Shown one piece after another: positions 25,678 through 35,005 of a stretch of DNA of 64,000 nucleotides. The stretch covers positions 4,464,001 to 4,528,000 of the forward strand of contig NZ_CP094970.1 in the NCBI RefSeq assembly GCF_025790165.1. The letters are read 5' to 3'. The first letter of the stretch is position 1. Each line of letters starts with the position of its first letter. Under the pieces are notes generated by a model. It was not told the DNA's origin, did no database searches, and worked only from the letters and a program-made list of their open reading frames with translations. Source of the stretch: Solicola gregarius (GTDB taxonomy: Bacteria > Actinomycetota > Actinomycetes > Propionibacteriales > Nocardioidaceae). The position numbers were made by a program, and so were the translations under genes.

Positions 25678-26664
25678 TCAACGGTCGGGCACCAGCACGA
25701 CCCGAACGCCGGACGGCGCCCGCGTGGTCCAGACGTCGGTGACCTCAGACAGCGGCCGGACCTGCGTGTCTGCGGCGATGGTGCCGTCGGCGAGCATCGA
25801 GAACACGGCCGGGAGGATCTCCGATCTGATCCGGCCGAACGCCTCACGCGGAACGCTGCCGCCCCCTTGGCCCACCAGCTCGATGCCTGCGCTCCGCAAG
25901 GTCGCGGCCGGAAGCTCGATGGTGGCCCCGGCCATCTCCCCGATCTGCACGAAGCGTGTCCGGTGGAACCCGGCCGCCAGATCGTCGTTGGCGAGCGTAC
26001 GAAGGACGTGCTCGGCCGGCTTGCCCCACAAGTAGTCCAGGACGACGTCGAACGGGTGCTCCGCATGGTGGCGCGCGAGCTGCGCCGCGACCGGCTCATC
26101 CGCGGGCCCGAGCTCGATCGTGGCATCGGCGCCGAGCTCGGAGATCCGCCCCAAGCGTTCGACGTTGCGTCCGGCAGCAACGACCTTGCCGGCACCGAAC
26201 CTCCGCTTCGCCAACTGCACCGCGAGCGAACCAGTCACGCCGGTGCCGCCGAGAACCAACACCGACTGCCCCGTCCGAATCTGGCCCGCGTACTCGAGTG
26301 CGAACCACGCGGAGGCGGCCGCATTCGGCAGCGCGGCGGCCGACGCATCGTCGACAGAGTCGGGAATCGGCAGGGTCTGCTCAGGATCGACCAGCAGACG
26401 CTCGGCCATCGCCCCTCCGGGCGGCGTCGCTCCCGCGAACACCCGACGACCATCGGGCAGGGCCACAACCGCGTCATGCCCGAGCACGCAGGGCAAGGGC
26501 AGCCGTCCGCTACCGTAGTGCGACCCCGCGGCGAGCGCGCGCTCGATGTTCTTCACCGCCGCTGCGCGGACGTCGGCGACAACGAGACCGTCGGTGGGCA
26601 CTGGTTCCTCGGCCTCGGCGTACCGAGGAGGCTGTCCGAGCTCCTCGAGCACTGCAGCCTTCAT
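25678..26664 (-). CDS. Zinc-independent quinone oxidoreductase-like dehydrogenase (MDR family)
   Basis: A 328-residue medium-chain dehydrogenase/reductase. KAAVLEELGQPPRYAEAEEPVP opens the GroES-like domain; GQSVLVLGGTGVTGSLAVQLAKRRFGAGKVVAAGRN is the NADPH-binding fold with G-G-T-G-V-T-G; the catalytic and structural zinc cysteines of alcohol dehydrogenases are missing, as in quinone oxidoreductases. The protein should reduce an alpha,beta-unsaturated carbonyl or quinone with NADPH. ATG 26664 has GGAGGG 4 bases upstream; the ORF extension to 26700 has no support. Confidence 0.85.
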   Translation of the reverse strand: MKAAVLEELGQPPRYAEAEEPVPTDGLVVADVRAAAVKNIERALAAGSHYGSGRLPLPCVLGHDAVVALPDGRRVFAGATPPGGAMAERLLVDPEQTLPIPDSVDDASAAALPNAAASAWFALEYAGQIRTGQSVLVLGGTGVTGSLAVQLAKRRFGAGKVVAAGRNVERLGRISELGADATIELGPADEPVAAQLARHHAEHPFDVVLDYLWGKPAEHVLRTLANDDLAAGFHRTRFVQIGEMAGATIELPAATLRSAGIELVGQGGGSVPREAFGRIRSEILPAVFSMLADGTIAADTQVRPLSEVTDVWTTRAPSGVRVVLVPDR

Positions 26665-26718
26665 ACGCCCTCCGCATGCGTTGGTTCCCGACGCAACCAT
26701 AACGCCGCGGCGAGGCGA

Positions 26719-27357
26719 CTAGCAGCGGTCGAGCATCTCCGACAGCGCCGCGACCTCGGCGTCGTCGACGGTCAGGTCGTACACGTACTTGGTATCGATC
26801 CACTCGCGCGAGTAGACGCACCACACGTTCTCGTTCTCCGGCTTCCACTCGGCAGGGTCGTCGTCACCTTTGCTCATGTTGCTGCTGGCGCTGACGGCGA
26901 TCAGCTGAGAGTGGGTGATGTCGTTCGCGAACTCCTCGCGGTGGTCGGTCGTCCAGTCGTTCGCACCGGACTTCCAGGCCTCGGACAACGGCACGATGTG
27001 GTCGATGTGGACGTCCGACGGATCCGTGAACGTCTCGCTGTCGTACACGCTGTACCACGAACCGCTCGTCGGGTAGCAGTCGTCACCAACCGACACCCCG
27101 GAGCCGTCGCGCTTCAGCACGGTCTCGCGGGTGTCGCAGGTGCCCTCGACCGTGTGCCAGTGCGGGAACAGGTCCCGGTCGTAGTCGTCGCCACTGCCCG
27201 GGGTCGTGACCGTGAGCTCCGCGAGGTGCGCGCGCGCCGTCGCCTCGTCGGGCGGGTCGGGCGGGTACGCCGAGGCGCTGGTCGATCCGGAGAGCACCAG
27301 AGCGGCGAGGAGTACGAACGACATTGCGAGGAGACCGAGGACGCGGCGCATGTTCAT
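26719..27357 (-). CDS. Secreted HNH-type nuclease (DUF1524/GmrSD C-terminal-like)
   Basis: A 212-residue protein with a signal peptide (NMRRVLGLLAMSFVLLAALVLSG, cleavage near SASA-YPP). The C-terminal domain contains DVHIDHIVPLSEAWKSGANDW, the H-I-D-H-I-V-P-L-x-x-A-W motif of HNH/DUF1524 nucleases, followed by ANDITHSQLIAVSASSNMSKGDDDPAEWKP, whose N and H-like residues complete the beta-beta-alpha-metal site. It probably degrades extracellular DNA. ATG 27357 is used; ATG 27351 is equally possible. Confidence 0.87.
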   Translation of the reverse strand: MNMRRVLGLLAMSFVLLAALVLSGSTSASAYPPDPPDEATARAHLAELTVTTPGSGDDYDRDLFPHWHTVEGTCDTRETVLKRDGSGVSVGDDCYPTSGSWYSVYDSETFTDPSDVHIDHIVPLSEAWKSGANDWTTDHREEFANDITHSQLIAVSASSNMSKGDDDPAEWKPENENVWCVYSREWIDTKYVYDLTVDDAEVAALSEMLDRC

Positions 27358-27466
27358 GCCTCTGACCTTCCCCACGCGCGACGGCTGAAACGTACGACCC
27401 GATGAACGCAGGGTTGCGGACGACCGAGCCGATCCTGCGGTTTCCGGCACGGCATACGCTGGACGG

Positions 27467-29908
27467 GTGGCCAATCTCACCGTCGAAGAAGCCCGCGCCC
27501 GCGCGGATCTGATCACCGTCCAGGCGTACGACGTCCGGCTCGACCTCGACCAGGGTCCCGAGACGTTCGACTCGCGTACGACCATCCGGTTCGAGTCCGC
27601 GGCCGACTGTGAGACGTTCGTCGAGCTCTCGCCGGTCGAGGTGCACGAGCTCACGCTCGACGGCGCGCCCCTCGACCGACAGGCGCACGCCGACGGCAGG
27701 CTCCCGTTGCGGCTGACTGCGGGTACGCACGAGCTGATCGCACACACCACGATGGCGTACAGCAACGACGGCGAGGGCATCCACCGGGCCGTCGACCCGG
27801 TTGACGGCGAGCCGTACCTCCATGCGATGTCGTTCCTCGACGCCGCGCCACGCATCTTCTGCTGCTTCGACCAGCCCGACCTCAAGGCGCCCTACACCAT
27901 GGCCGTACGCGCGCCGCTGCACTGGACGGTCGTCGGCAACGCGCGCGCAGAGCGCGATGGCGAAGGCAGGTGGCGCTTCGAGGAGACGAAGCCGCTCTCG
28001 ACGTACTTCGTGACCCTCGTCGCCGGGCCGTACCACGTGCGTACGCGCGAGCACGACGGCATCCGACTCGGCCTGCTGGCCCGGCAGTCGCTCGCGCCGC
28101 ATCTCGACAAGGACGCCGACGAGCTGTTCACCGTGACGGCTCAGTGCTTCGACGCCTACCACGAGATGTTCGGCATCCGTTATCCGTTCGGCGACTACTA
28201 CCAGTGCTTCGTTCCGGAGTTCAACGCCGGCGCGATGGAGAACCCCGGCTGCGTGACGTTCCGCGACGACATGATCTTCCGCTCCCGCGTGACGGGCGCG
28301 GAGCGTGGCGGTCGCGCCCGGGTGATCGCGCACGAGATGGCACACCAGTGGTTCGGCGACCTGGTGACGATGCAGTGGTGGGACGACCTCTGGCTGAACG
28401 AGTCGTTCGCCGAGTACATGGCGTACCGCGTATGCGACGCGGCCACCGAGTTCACCGACAGCTGGGTCGACTTCGCCGGCGTACGAAAGCCGTGGGGGCT
28501 GCTGGCCGACCAGCGGCCGTCGACGCACCCCGTGGCCGGCAACGGCGCCCCCGACGGTGCGAGTGCGCTCGCGGACTTCGATGGCATCTCGTACGCCAAG
28601 GGCGCATCGGTGCTCAAGCAGCTCGCCGCCCACCTCGGCGACGAAGTGTTCCTCGGGGGCGTACGCGCGCACCTGACCCGGCACGCCTTCGGCAACGCCA
28701 CGCTGCACGACCTGTTCGGCGCTTGGCGCGACGCCGGGGCAACGGATCTCGACGAGTGGGCGCGGGCGTGGCTCCGCACGGCGGGTGCGGACGTCATCCG
28801 GTTCGACCGGCGAAATATCACCGTCGAGTCACCCGACGGCACGGTACGACCACACACCTTCTCGGTCGGCACCCTCGGCGCAGGTGACGATGTCGTCACG
28901 ACACAGGTCGCGCTGCGAGGTGGATCGCAGCAGGTCGAGAGCGGCGCCGACGAGCTGATCCTGCTCGACGTCCACGACGAGACGTGGGCCCGCTTCCGGC
29001 ACGATCCGCAGACCGTGTCCGGGCTCGTCGACGCGTGGCCGCGGATCACCGACCCGGTCACGCGGGCGAGTGTGTGGCTGGGTCTGCGCGACTCGGTCGA
29101 CGACGCCGACATCGACACCGGCCTTGCCGTGTCGCTCGTCGAGAGCGCGATCCCGCACGAGACCGAGGACATCACCGTGCAAGCCCTTGCCGGTTGGTCT
29201 CGGCGATCGCTTCTCGACCGCTACCTCAGCGATCCGCGTACGGCCCGCCAGCGCCTCAGCGGTGCGTACGGGCTGCGCCTCGACTCCGCACCGCCCGGAT
29301 CGGCCCTCCAGCTCGCCGCGGCGCGTGGCTTCGTCACCCTCACCTCGGACGCCGACCTGTTGCAGCGTTGGATCTCCGGTGAGGCCCCGCACGGCCTGGC
29401 GATCGACGACGAGCTGCGCTGGACGGTCGTCACCCAGCTCGCCCGGTGGGGCGGCGTCGACGTCGACGCGATCGCGCGCGAGCTCGAGCGCGACCCGTCG
29501 AGCTCCGGGCGCATCCACGCGATCCGCGCCCGCGCTGCGCTACCCGATCCCGATGCGAAGACGGCCGCCTGGCACGACCTGACCAACGACACCGGCCTGT
29601 CCAACTACGAGATCTACGCGACGGCCGAGGGGTTCTGGTGGCCGGAACAGACCGCCCTGCACGCGCCGTACGTCGAGCGCTACTTCGCGGAGTTCCCGGC
29701 AACGCAGGGATTCCGCTCCGGTTGGGTCGTCGGCGAGTCCGCCAGGCTCGCGTTCCCGTCGGTCGCCGTCGAGGCACGTACGCTCACGCTTGCCGACGAG
29801 ACCCTCACTCGAACCGATCTCCGGCCTGGCCTGCGCCGCAGCATCGCCGACGCCGCCGCCGATCTCGCGGGCGCGCTCGAGGTACGAAAGCGAGCGCGAG
29901 ACTCGTGA
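27467..29908 (+). CDS. pepN: Aminopeptidase N (M1 zinc metallopeptidase)
   Basis: An 813-residue M1 aminopeptidase. The exopeptidase motif GAMEN is at residues 255-259, and the zinc site H-E-M-A-H at 289-293 with the third ligand in LWLNESFAEY (E312). The order N-terminal saddle, thermolysin-like domain, beta-sandwich and helical ERAP1-like domain (from about 500) matches actinobacterial PepN at full length. It removes N-terminal residues from peptides in the cytoplasm. GTG 27467 has TACGCT 6 bases upstream. The stop overlaps the ATG of fdhD by one base. Confidence 0.95.
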   Translation: MANLTVEEARARADLITVQAYDVRLDLDQGPETFDSRTTIRFESAADCETFVELSPVEVHELTLDGAPLDRQAHADGRLPLRLTAGTHELIAHTTMAYSNDGEGIHRAVDPVDGEPYLHAMSFLDAAPRIFCCFDQPDLKAPYTMAVRAPLHWTVVGNARAERDGEGRWRFEETKPLSTYFVTLVAGPYHVRTREHDGIRLGLLARQSLAPHLDKDADELFTVTAQCFDAYHEMFGIRYPFGDYYQCFVPEFNAGAMENPGCVTFRDDMIFRSRVTGAERGGRARVIAHEMAHQWFGDLVTMQWWDDLWLNESFAEYMAYRVCDAATEFTDSWVDFAGVRKPWGLLADQRPSTHPVAGNGAPDGASALADFDGISYAKGASVLKQLAAHLGDEVFLGGVRAHLTRHAFGNATLHDLFGAWRDAGATDLDEWARAWLRTAGADVIRFDRRNITVESPDGTVRPHTFSVGTLGAGDDVVTTQVALRGGSQQVESGADELILLDVHDETWARFRHDPQTVSGLVDAWPRITDPVTRASVWLGLRDSVDDADIDTGLAVSLVESAIPHETEDITVQALAGWSRRSLLDRYLSDPRTARQRLSGAYGLRLDSAPPGSALQLAAARGFVTLTSDADLLQRWISGEAPHGLAIDDELRWTVVTQLARWGGVDVDAIARELERDPSSSGRIHAIRARAALPDPDAKTAAWHDLTNDTGLSNYEIYATAEGFWWPEQTALHAPYVERYFAEFPATQGFRSGWVVGESARLAFPSVAVEARTLTLADETLTRTDLRPGLRRSIADAAADLAGALEVRKRARDS

Positions 29909-30753
29909 TGGCGCGCAGGCCGGGTCCGACCCGGCGAGTCCAGGTGCTCGAGATCGCCGGGTCGAAGACACTACGACACGAAGATCGGCTCGCGACCGAG
30001 GAGCCGCTGGAGATGCGTGTCGACGCTCCCGGGATGCCCGTCGAGCGGTTCGGCATCACGATGCGTACGCCCGGGCGCGACTTCGAGCTCACCGCCGGGC
30101 TGCTCTTCGCCGAAGGCGTGTACGCGGCCCGCGACGACGTCCGGTCGATCGCGTACTGCACCGACGCAGACCTCAGCGAGGACGAGGAGTTCAACGTCGT
30201 CACCCTGCACCTGAACACCACGCCGGCGACCGGCTGGCGGGCGCGTGACGTCTCGTCGGCATGCGGCGTGTGCGGCAAGGAGTCCGTGTCCGACGTTGCC
30301 GTCGCGGCGCGCCCGATCCGGTCCGACGTACGTGCCGACCCCGCGCTGATCGCCTCACTCCCCGACCGGCTGCGCGCTGAACAGCAGGTGTTCGCCACGA
30401 CCGGCGGACTCCACGCCGCCGGGCTCTTCGACACCGGCGGCAAGGCCCTCGTGGTCCGCGAGGACGTCGGCCGCCACAACGCGGTCGACAAGGCGATCGG
30501 ACACTGCGTTCTCGAACAGATCGACGTCGCCGCGGCGATACTCTGCGTGAGCGGGCGCGTCGCGTACGAGATCGTGCAGAAGGCCGCCGTCGCCGGCATC
30601 CCGCTCATCGCCGCCGTCGGCGCGCCGTCGTCGCTTGCCGTCGACGTCGCGAAGGAGGTAGGCATCGGCGTGATCGGGTTCGTACGCGACGGGCGCATGG
30701 TGGTCTACAGCCACCCCGAGCGTATTGCCCATGCTGACGTGAGCACTCGGTAG
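29908..30753 (+). CDS. fdhD: Formate dehydrogenase accessory sulfurtransferase
   Basis: A 281-residue FdhD protein. The sulfur-carrying cysteines are in SSACGVCGK (C119 and C122), followed by FATTGGLHAAGLFD and VREDVGRHNAVDKAIG, the cofactor-binding signature. FdhD passes sulfur from IscS to the molybdenum cofactor and is needed for formate dehydrogenase activity. No formate dehydrogenase lies in this window. The ATG at 29908 shares its A with the pepN stop codon (TGATG), so translation is coupled; the long upstream frame is a shadow of pepN. Confidence 0.95.
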   Translation: MARRPGPTRRVQVLEIAGSKTLRHEDRLATEEPLEMRVDAPGMPVERFGITMRTPGRDFELTAGLLFAEGVYAARDDVRSIAYCTDADLSEDEEFNVVTLHLNTTPATGWRARDVSSACGVCGKESVSDVAVAARPIRSDVRADPALIASLPDRLRAEQQVFATTGGLHAAGLFDTGGKALVVREDVGRHNAVDKAIGHCVLEQIDVAAAILCVSGRVAYEIVQKAAVAGIPLIAAVGAPSSLAVDVAKEVGIGVIGFVRDGRMVVYSHPERIAHADVSTR

Positions 30754-30774
30754 TCGGGTAGATATCGTCCTCGC

Positions 30775-32274
30775 ATGGCTGACGTGGACCCGACCTTCAC
30801 CGACCTCCCCCTGGAGCGGCTCGCCGACGCTGCGCTGCAGCGCGCGCGGGACTTCGGCGCGAGCCACGCAGACTTCCGGCTCGAGCGGCTCCGTTCGCAG
30901 ACCGTCGCTCTGCGTGACGGCGCACTGGAGGGCGCGCACGACGGCGAGCAGCTCGGCATGTGCGTGCGAGTCATCGTCGACGGCACGTGGGGCTTCGCAT
31001 CGACGTTCGAGCTGACCAACACGGCGGCGGTCCGAACGGCCGAGGAGGCCGTCCGTGTCGCGCACGTGTCGGCGCCTGTCAGCCCTGAGCGGGTCGAGCT
31101 CGCGCCGGAGCCAACGCACCGCCGCGCGGTCTGGGTGTCGTCGTACGACATCGACCCGCTCGGCGTACCCCTCGACGAGAAGGTCACGCTGCTCGGTGAC
31201 TGGAGCCGCGACCTCGCCGCGGCGCCGGCGGTCGCACATGTGAGCGCTCATCTCGAGCAGTACGTCGAGAACAAGTTCTATGCCGACCTCTCGGGCACCA
31301 GCACGACTCAGCAGCGCGTGCGGCTCCATCCCGAGCTGGAGGTCTACGGCGAGCGCGACGGACGCATCGACGCGATGCGGACGATCGCCCCGCCGGTCGG
31401 CCGCGGGTGGGAGTACCTCACCGACGGCCGGTACGACTGGGCCGGCGAGCTCGCGGCACTGCCCGACCAGCTCGCCGAGAAGCTCGCGGCGCCGAGCGTG
31501 GAGCCCGGCACGTACGACGTGGTCATCGACCCGACCAACCTGTGGCTCACGATCCACGAGTCGATCGGGCATGCGACCGAACTCGACCGCGCGCTTGGCT
31601 ACGAGGCGAACTTCGCGGGCACGTCGTTCGCGACGTACGACCAGCTCGGCACCCTGCAGTACGGCTCCCCCGTCATGCACGTGACCGGCGACCGTACCGT
31701 CGAGCACGGCCTGTCCACCGTCGGGTACGACGACGACGGAGTCGAGGCCCAGACATGGGACCTCATCCGCGACGGTGTGCTCGTCGGCTACCAGCTCGAC
31801 CGCGCGATGGCTGGACTCAACGGCTTCGACCGCTCCAACGGCTGCGCGTTCGCCGACTCCCCCGCCCGCGTACCGATCCAGCGGATGGCGAACGTGTCGC
31901 TGCAGCCCGCGGCAGACGGCCCCGACACCGACGGGCTGATCGCCGACGTCGAGCGCGGCCTGTACATCGTCGGCGACAAGTCATGGTCGATCGACATGCA
32001 GCGCTACAACTTCCAGTTCACCGGCCAGCGGTTCTACCGGATCGAGGACGGCGAGCTGCGCGGTCAGGTTCGCGATGCCGCCTACCAGGCGACGACGACC
32101 GACTTCTGGCGCTCGATGTCGGCGGTCGGCGGTCCGCAGACCTGGCGCCTCTGCGGCGCGTTCAACTGCGGCAAGGCACAGCCGGCCCAGGTCGCGGCAG
32201 TGAGCCACGGCGCGCCGAGCGCGCTGTTCCGAGACGTATCAATCCTGAACACCCAGGCCGAGTCCGGACGATAG
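30775..32274 (+). CDS. tldD: TldD-type metallopeptidase subunit
   Basis: A 499-residue TldD protein. The zinc motif is H-E-S-I-G-H (H261, E262, H266) in LTIHESIGHATELDRALGYEANFAGTSF; YNFQFTGQRFYRIEDGELRGQVRDAAYQATT and WRLCGAFNCGKAQP are typical of the C-terminal half. TldD and TldE form a heterodimeric protease that digests unfolded peptides and matures microcin-type and other modified peptides; TldD holds the metal. ATG 30775 has TATCGT 6 bases upstream. tldE follows after 10 bases. Confidence 0.94.
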   Translation: MADVDPTFTDLPLERLADAALQRARDFGASHADFRLERLRSQTVALRDGALEGAHDGEQLGMCVRVIVDGTWGFASTFELTNTAAVRTAEEAVRVAHVSAPVSPERVELAPEPTHRRAVWVSSYDIDPLGVPLDEKVTLLGDWSRDLAAAPAVAHVSAHLEQYVENKFYADLSGTSTTQQRVRLHPELEVYGERDGRIDAMRTIAPPVGRGWEYLTDGRYDWAGELAALPDQLAEKLAAPSVEPGTYDVVIDPTNLWLTIHESIGHATELDRALGYEANFAGTSFATYDQLGTLQYGSPVMHVTGDRTVEHGLSTVGYDDDGVEAQTWDLIRDGVLVGYQLDRAMAGLNGFDRSNGCAFADSPARVPIQRMANVSLQPAADGPDTDGLIADVERGLYIVGDKSWSIDMQRYNFQFTGQRFYRIEDGELRGQVRDAAYQATTTDFWRSMSAVGGPQTWRLCGAFNCGKAQPAQVAAVSHGAPSALFRDVSILNTQAESGR

Positions 32275-32284
32275 GAAGCACGCG

Positions 32285-33670
32285 ATGGAGACGAACAAGC
32301 CGCAGGAGCTCGTCGAGCGCGGGCTCGAGCACTCGACCGCCGACGGGTGTGTCGTCATCGTCGACCGCTCGTCGACCGCGAACCTACGCTGGGCGAACAA
32401 CAACTTGACGACGAACGGCGTGGCCCGCGACTCGACCGTGACGGTCGTCTCGACGGTCGCGGGCAGTACCGGGGTCGCCGCGGCGTCGCTGTCACGAAGT
32501 GCGTCCGCGGTCGACGAGGTGCGCGTGCTTGTCGACCGCGCCGATCGCGCCGCCCGCGATGCAGGGCCAGCCGAGGATGCAGCGCCGTTCGTGCCGGAGA
32601 CCGTCGACGCCGCCTGGGCCGATGCCCCTGACACCACCTCCATCGAGGTCCTCGAGCCGCTCGCCAACGATCTCGGCGAGGCCTTCGGGCGCGCCCGTTC
32701 CGAGGGCAGGCGGCTGTTCGGCTACGCCGAGCACGACGTCACCACGACGTACGTCGGCTCGTCGAGCGGACTGCGCCGGCGACACGTTCAGCCGGGCGGA
32801 CACATCGGCGTCACGGGCAAAGACGCTGACCAGCGTTCAGCCTGGGTCGGGCAGGCGACCCGCGACTTCGGCGACGTCGACGCGCTCGGGCTCGACGCCG
32901 ACCTCGAACGCCGACTCGGCTGGGCGCAGCGCAGCGTGAGCCTCGACGCCGGACGCTACGACACGATCCTGCCGCCGACCGCGGTCGCCGACCTGCTGAT
33001 CTACGCGTACTGGACCGCCGGTGCACGCGACGCTCTCGACGGGCAGACCGCCTTCGCGCGTCCGGGTGGCGGCACCCGGATCGGAGAGCGGCTGAGCGAA
33101 CGTCCCGTGACGATGTACTCCGACCCGGCCGCGCCCGGTCTCGAGTGCAGTCCGTTCGTGACGGCGCACGCGTCGAGCTCGGATTCGTCGGTGTTCGACA
33201 ACGGCCTCGCCCTGAGCCGCACCGACTGGATCGCCGATGGCGAGCTTCGCGCACTCCGCCAAACGAGGCACTCCGCCGTGCTCACCGAGCAGCCGGTGAC
33301 ACCGGGCATCGGCAACCTGTTGGTGGACGTCGGAGGTACGAGCACGCAGCCGGAGGCGCTCGCGGCGGGCATGGAGCGCGGGTTGCTGCTCACCTGCCTG
33401 TGGTACATCCGCGAGGTCGACGCTCAGAGCCTGCTGCTCACCGGGCTCACCCGCGACGGCGTCTACCTTGTCGAGAACGGCGAGATCACCGGGTCGGTGA
33501 ACAACTTCCGCTTCAACGAGAGCCCGATCGACCTGCTCGCGCGATTCACCGACGCGAGCGCATCGGCGCCGTCGTTCAGCCGCGAGTGGGGCGACGAGTT
33601 TCTGCGTACGTCGACCCCGGCCCTGCGCGTACCGGACTTCAACATGAGCAGCGTCAGTCAAGCCAGCTGA
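32285..33670 (+). CDS. tldE: TldE/PmbA-type subunit of the TldD-TldE protease
   Basis: A 461-residue member of the TldD/PmbA family without the H-E-x-x-x-H zinc motif, as expected for TldE/PmbA. Recognisable parts are VARDSTVTVVSTVAG, FGYAEHDVTTTYVGSSSGLRRRHVQPGG, TVEHG-like VTPGIGNLLVDVGG and DGVYLVENGEITGSVNNFRFNESPIDLLARF. AGGAAG upstream of ATG 32285 is the ribosome-binding site. It should pair with TldD encoded 10 bases upstream. No small RiPP-precursor gene was seen nearby. Confidence 0.92.
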   Translation: METNKPQELVERGLEHSTADGCVVIVDRSSTANLRWANNNLTTNGVARDSTVTVVSTVAGSTGVAAASLSRSASAVDEVRVLVDRADRAARDAGPAEDAAPFVPETVDAAWADAPDTTSIEVLEPLANDLGEAFGRARSEGRRLFGYAEHDVTTTYVGSSSGLRRRHVQPGGHIGVTGKDADQRSAWVGQATRDFGDVDALGLDADLERRLGWAQRSVSLDAGRYDTILPPTAVADLLIYAYWTAGARDALDGQTAFARPGGGTRIGERLSERPVTMYSDPAAPGLECSPFVTAHASSSDSSVFDNGLALSRTDWIADGELRALRQTRHSAVLTEQPVTPGIGNLLVDVGGTSTQPEALAAGMERGLLLTCLWYIREVDAQSLLLTGLTRDGVYLVENGEITGSVNNFRFNESPIDLLARFTDASASAPSFSREWGDEFLRTSTPALRVPDFNMSSVSQAS

Positions 33671-33776
33671 GCGATCACGCCTCGGCCCGAACGCGCCGTG
33701 CTAGCGTGACAATTGGATCGTCGTCGGGACCTCGCGGTGCAGTCGGGTGTTGCAACCCAGAGCCGAGGAGGCCGAC

Positions 33777-34997
33777 GTGTCCGGAAACAAGGCAGTTGCG
33801 TACCAGGAGCCCGGTGTCGTCGAGGTCATCGACACCGACTATCCGACGTTCGAGCTGAAAGACGGGCCGGGAGTCAATCCCGCCAATGTCGGCCGCAAGG
33901 TGCCCCATGGCGCAATCCTGCGTACCGTCACGACGAACATCTGCGGATCCGACCAGCATATGGTTCGTGGGCGTACGACTGCCCCTGCCGGACTCGTGCT
34001 CGGCCACGAGATCAGCGGCGAGGTCGTCGAGGTCGGATCGGACGTCGAGTTCACCAAGGTCGGCGACATCGTCTCCGTGCCGTTCAACATCTCCTGCGGA
34101 CGATGCCGCAACTGCAAGGAGCGCAAGACCGGGATCTGCTTGAACGTCAACCCCGACCGTCCGGGTAGCGCGTATGGGTATGTCGACATGGGCGGCTGGG
34201 TCGGTGGACAGGCCGAGTACGTCTTGGTGCCGTATGCGGACTGGAATCTGCTGAGGTTCCCCGACCGCGAGCAGGCACTGGAGAAGATCATGGATCTCAC
34301 CATGCTCTCCGACATCTTTCCGACCGGCTTCCACGGAGCGGTCACGGCCGGAGTCGAGGTCGGATCGACGGTCTACGTCGCCGGCGCCGGGCCCGTCGGC
34401 CTGGCCGCCGCCGCCGGCGCTCAGCTGCTCGGTGCCGCGGTCGTGATCGTCGGTGACATGAACGACGAGCGTCTCGCACAGGCGCGCAGCTTCGGGTGCG
34501 AAACCCTCAATGTCGGCGCCGGTGCACCCGAGGACCAGATCGAGCAGCTGCTCGGTGTCCCCGAGGTGGACGCGGCGGTCGATGCCGTCGGCTTCGAGGC
34601 TCGCGGCCACGGGGGTGGCGACCACGCAAAGGAGGCACCCGCAACGGTGCTCAACTCGCTGATGACGGTGACGGCCGCCGGTGGGGCGCTCGGCATTCCC
34701 GGCCTGTACGTGACCGGCGACCCCGGCGGCGTCGACGAGGCCGCGAAGGTCGGCTCGCTCTCGATCAGCATCGGCACCGGTTGGGCGAAGTCGCTGTCGT
34801 TCACGACCGGCCAGTGCCCGGTGATGAAGTACAACCGTCAGCTGATGATGGCGATCCTGCATGACAAGGTCGACATCGCGGGCGCCGTGAACGCGAAGGC
34901 GATCACGCTCGACGACGCGCCCCGAGGCTACGCCGAGTTCGATGCGGGCGCAGCGACGAAGTACGTCCTCAACCCGAACGGCTACGTCAAGAGCTGA
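33777..34997 (+). CDS. fdhA: Glutathione-independent formaldehyde dehydrogenase
   Basis: A 406-residue zinc alcohol dehydrogenase-like enzyme. The catalytic zinc Cys is in TTNICGSDQHM (C56) with LGHEISGEVVEVG after it; structural zinc cysteines are in SCGRCRNCKERKTGIC; the NAD-binding loop is YVAGAGPVGLAAAAGAQLLGA. The long insertion NVNPDRPGSAYGYVDMGGWVGGQAEY and the ending ...ATKYVLNPNG are diagnostic of the Pseudomonas putida type enzyme, which oxidises formaldehyde with bound NAD and no glutathione. GTG 33777 follows GAGGAGG. The formate made could feed the FdhD-dependent formate dehydrogenase. Confidence 0.92.
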   Translation: MSGNKAVAYQEPGVVEVIDTDYPTFELKDGPGVNPANVGRKVPHGAILRTVTTNICGSDQHMVRGRTTAPAGLVLGHEISGEVVEVGSDVEFTKVGDIVSVPFNISCGRCRNCKERKTGICLNVNPDRPGSAYGYVDMGGWVGGQAEYVLVPYADWNLLRFPDREQALEKIMDLTMLSDIFPTGFHGAVTAGVEVGSTVYVAGAGPVGLAAAAGAQLLGAAVVIVGDMNDERLAQARSFGCETLNVGAGAPEDQIEQLLGVPEVDAAVDAVGFEARGHGGGDHAKEAPATVLNSLMTVTAAGGALGIPGLYVTGDPGGVDEAAKVGSLSISIGTGWAKSLSFTTGQCPVMKYNRQLMMAILHDKVDIAGAVNAKAITLDDAPRGYAEFDAGAATKYVLNPNGYVKS

Positions 34998-35005
34998 CCG
35001 CACGA

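Noticed and set aside
30775-33670. RiPP biosynthesis locus around tldD-tldE
   Set aside because: No precursor-like small ORF, radical SAM or YcaO gene was found; tldD-tldE occur widely as housekeeping proteases.
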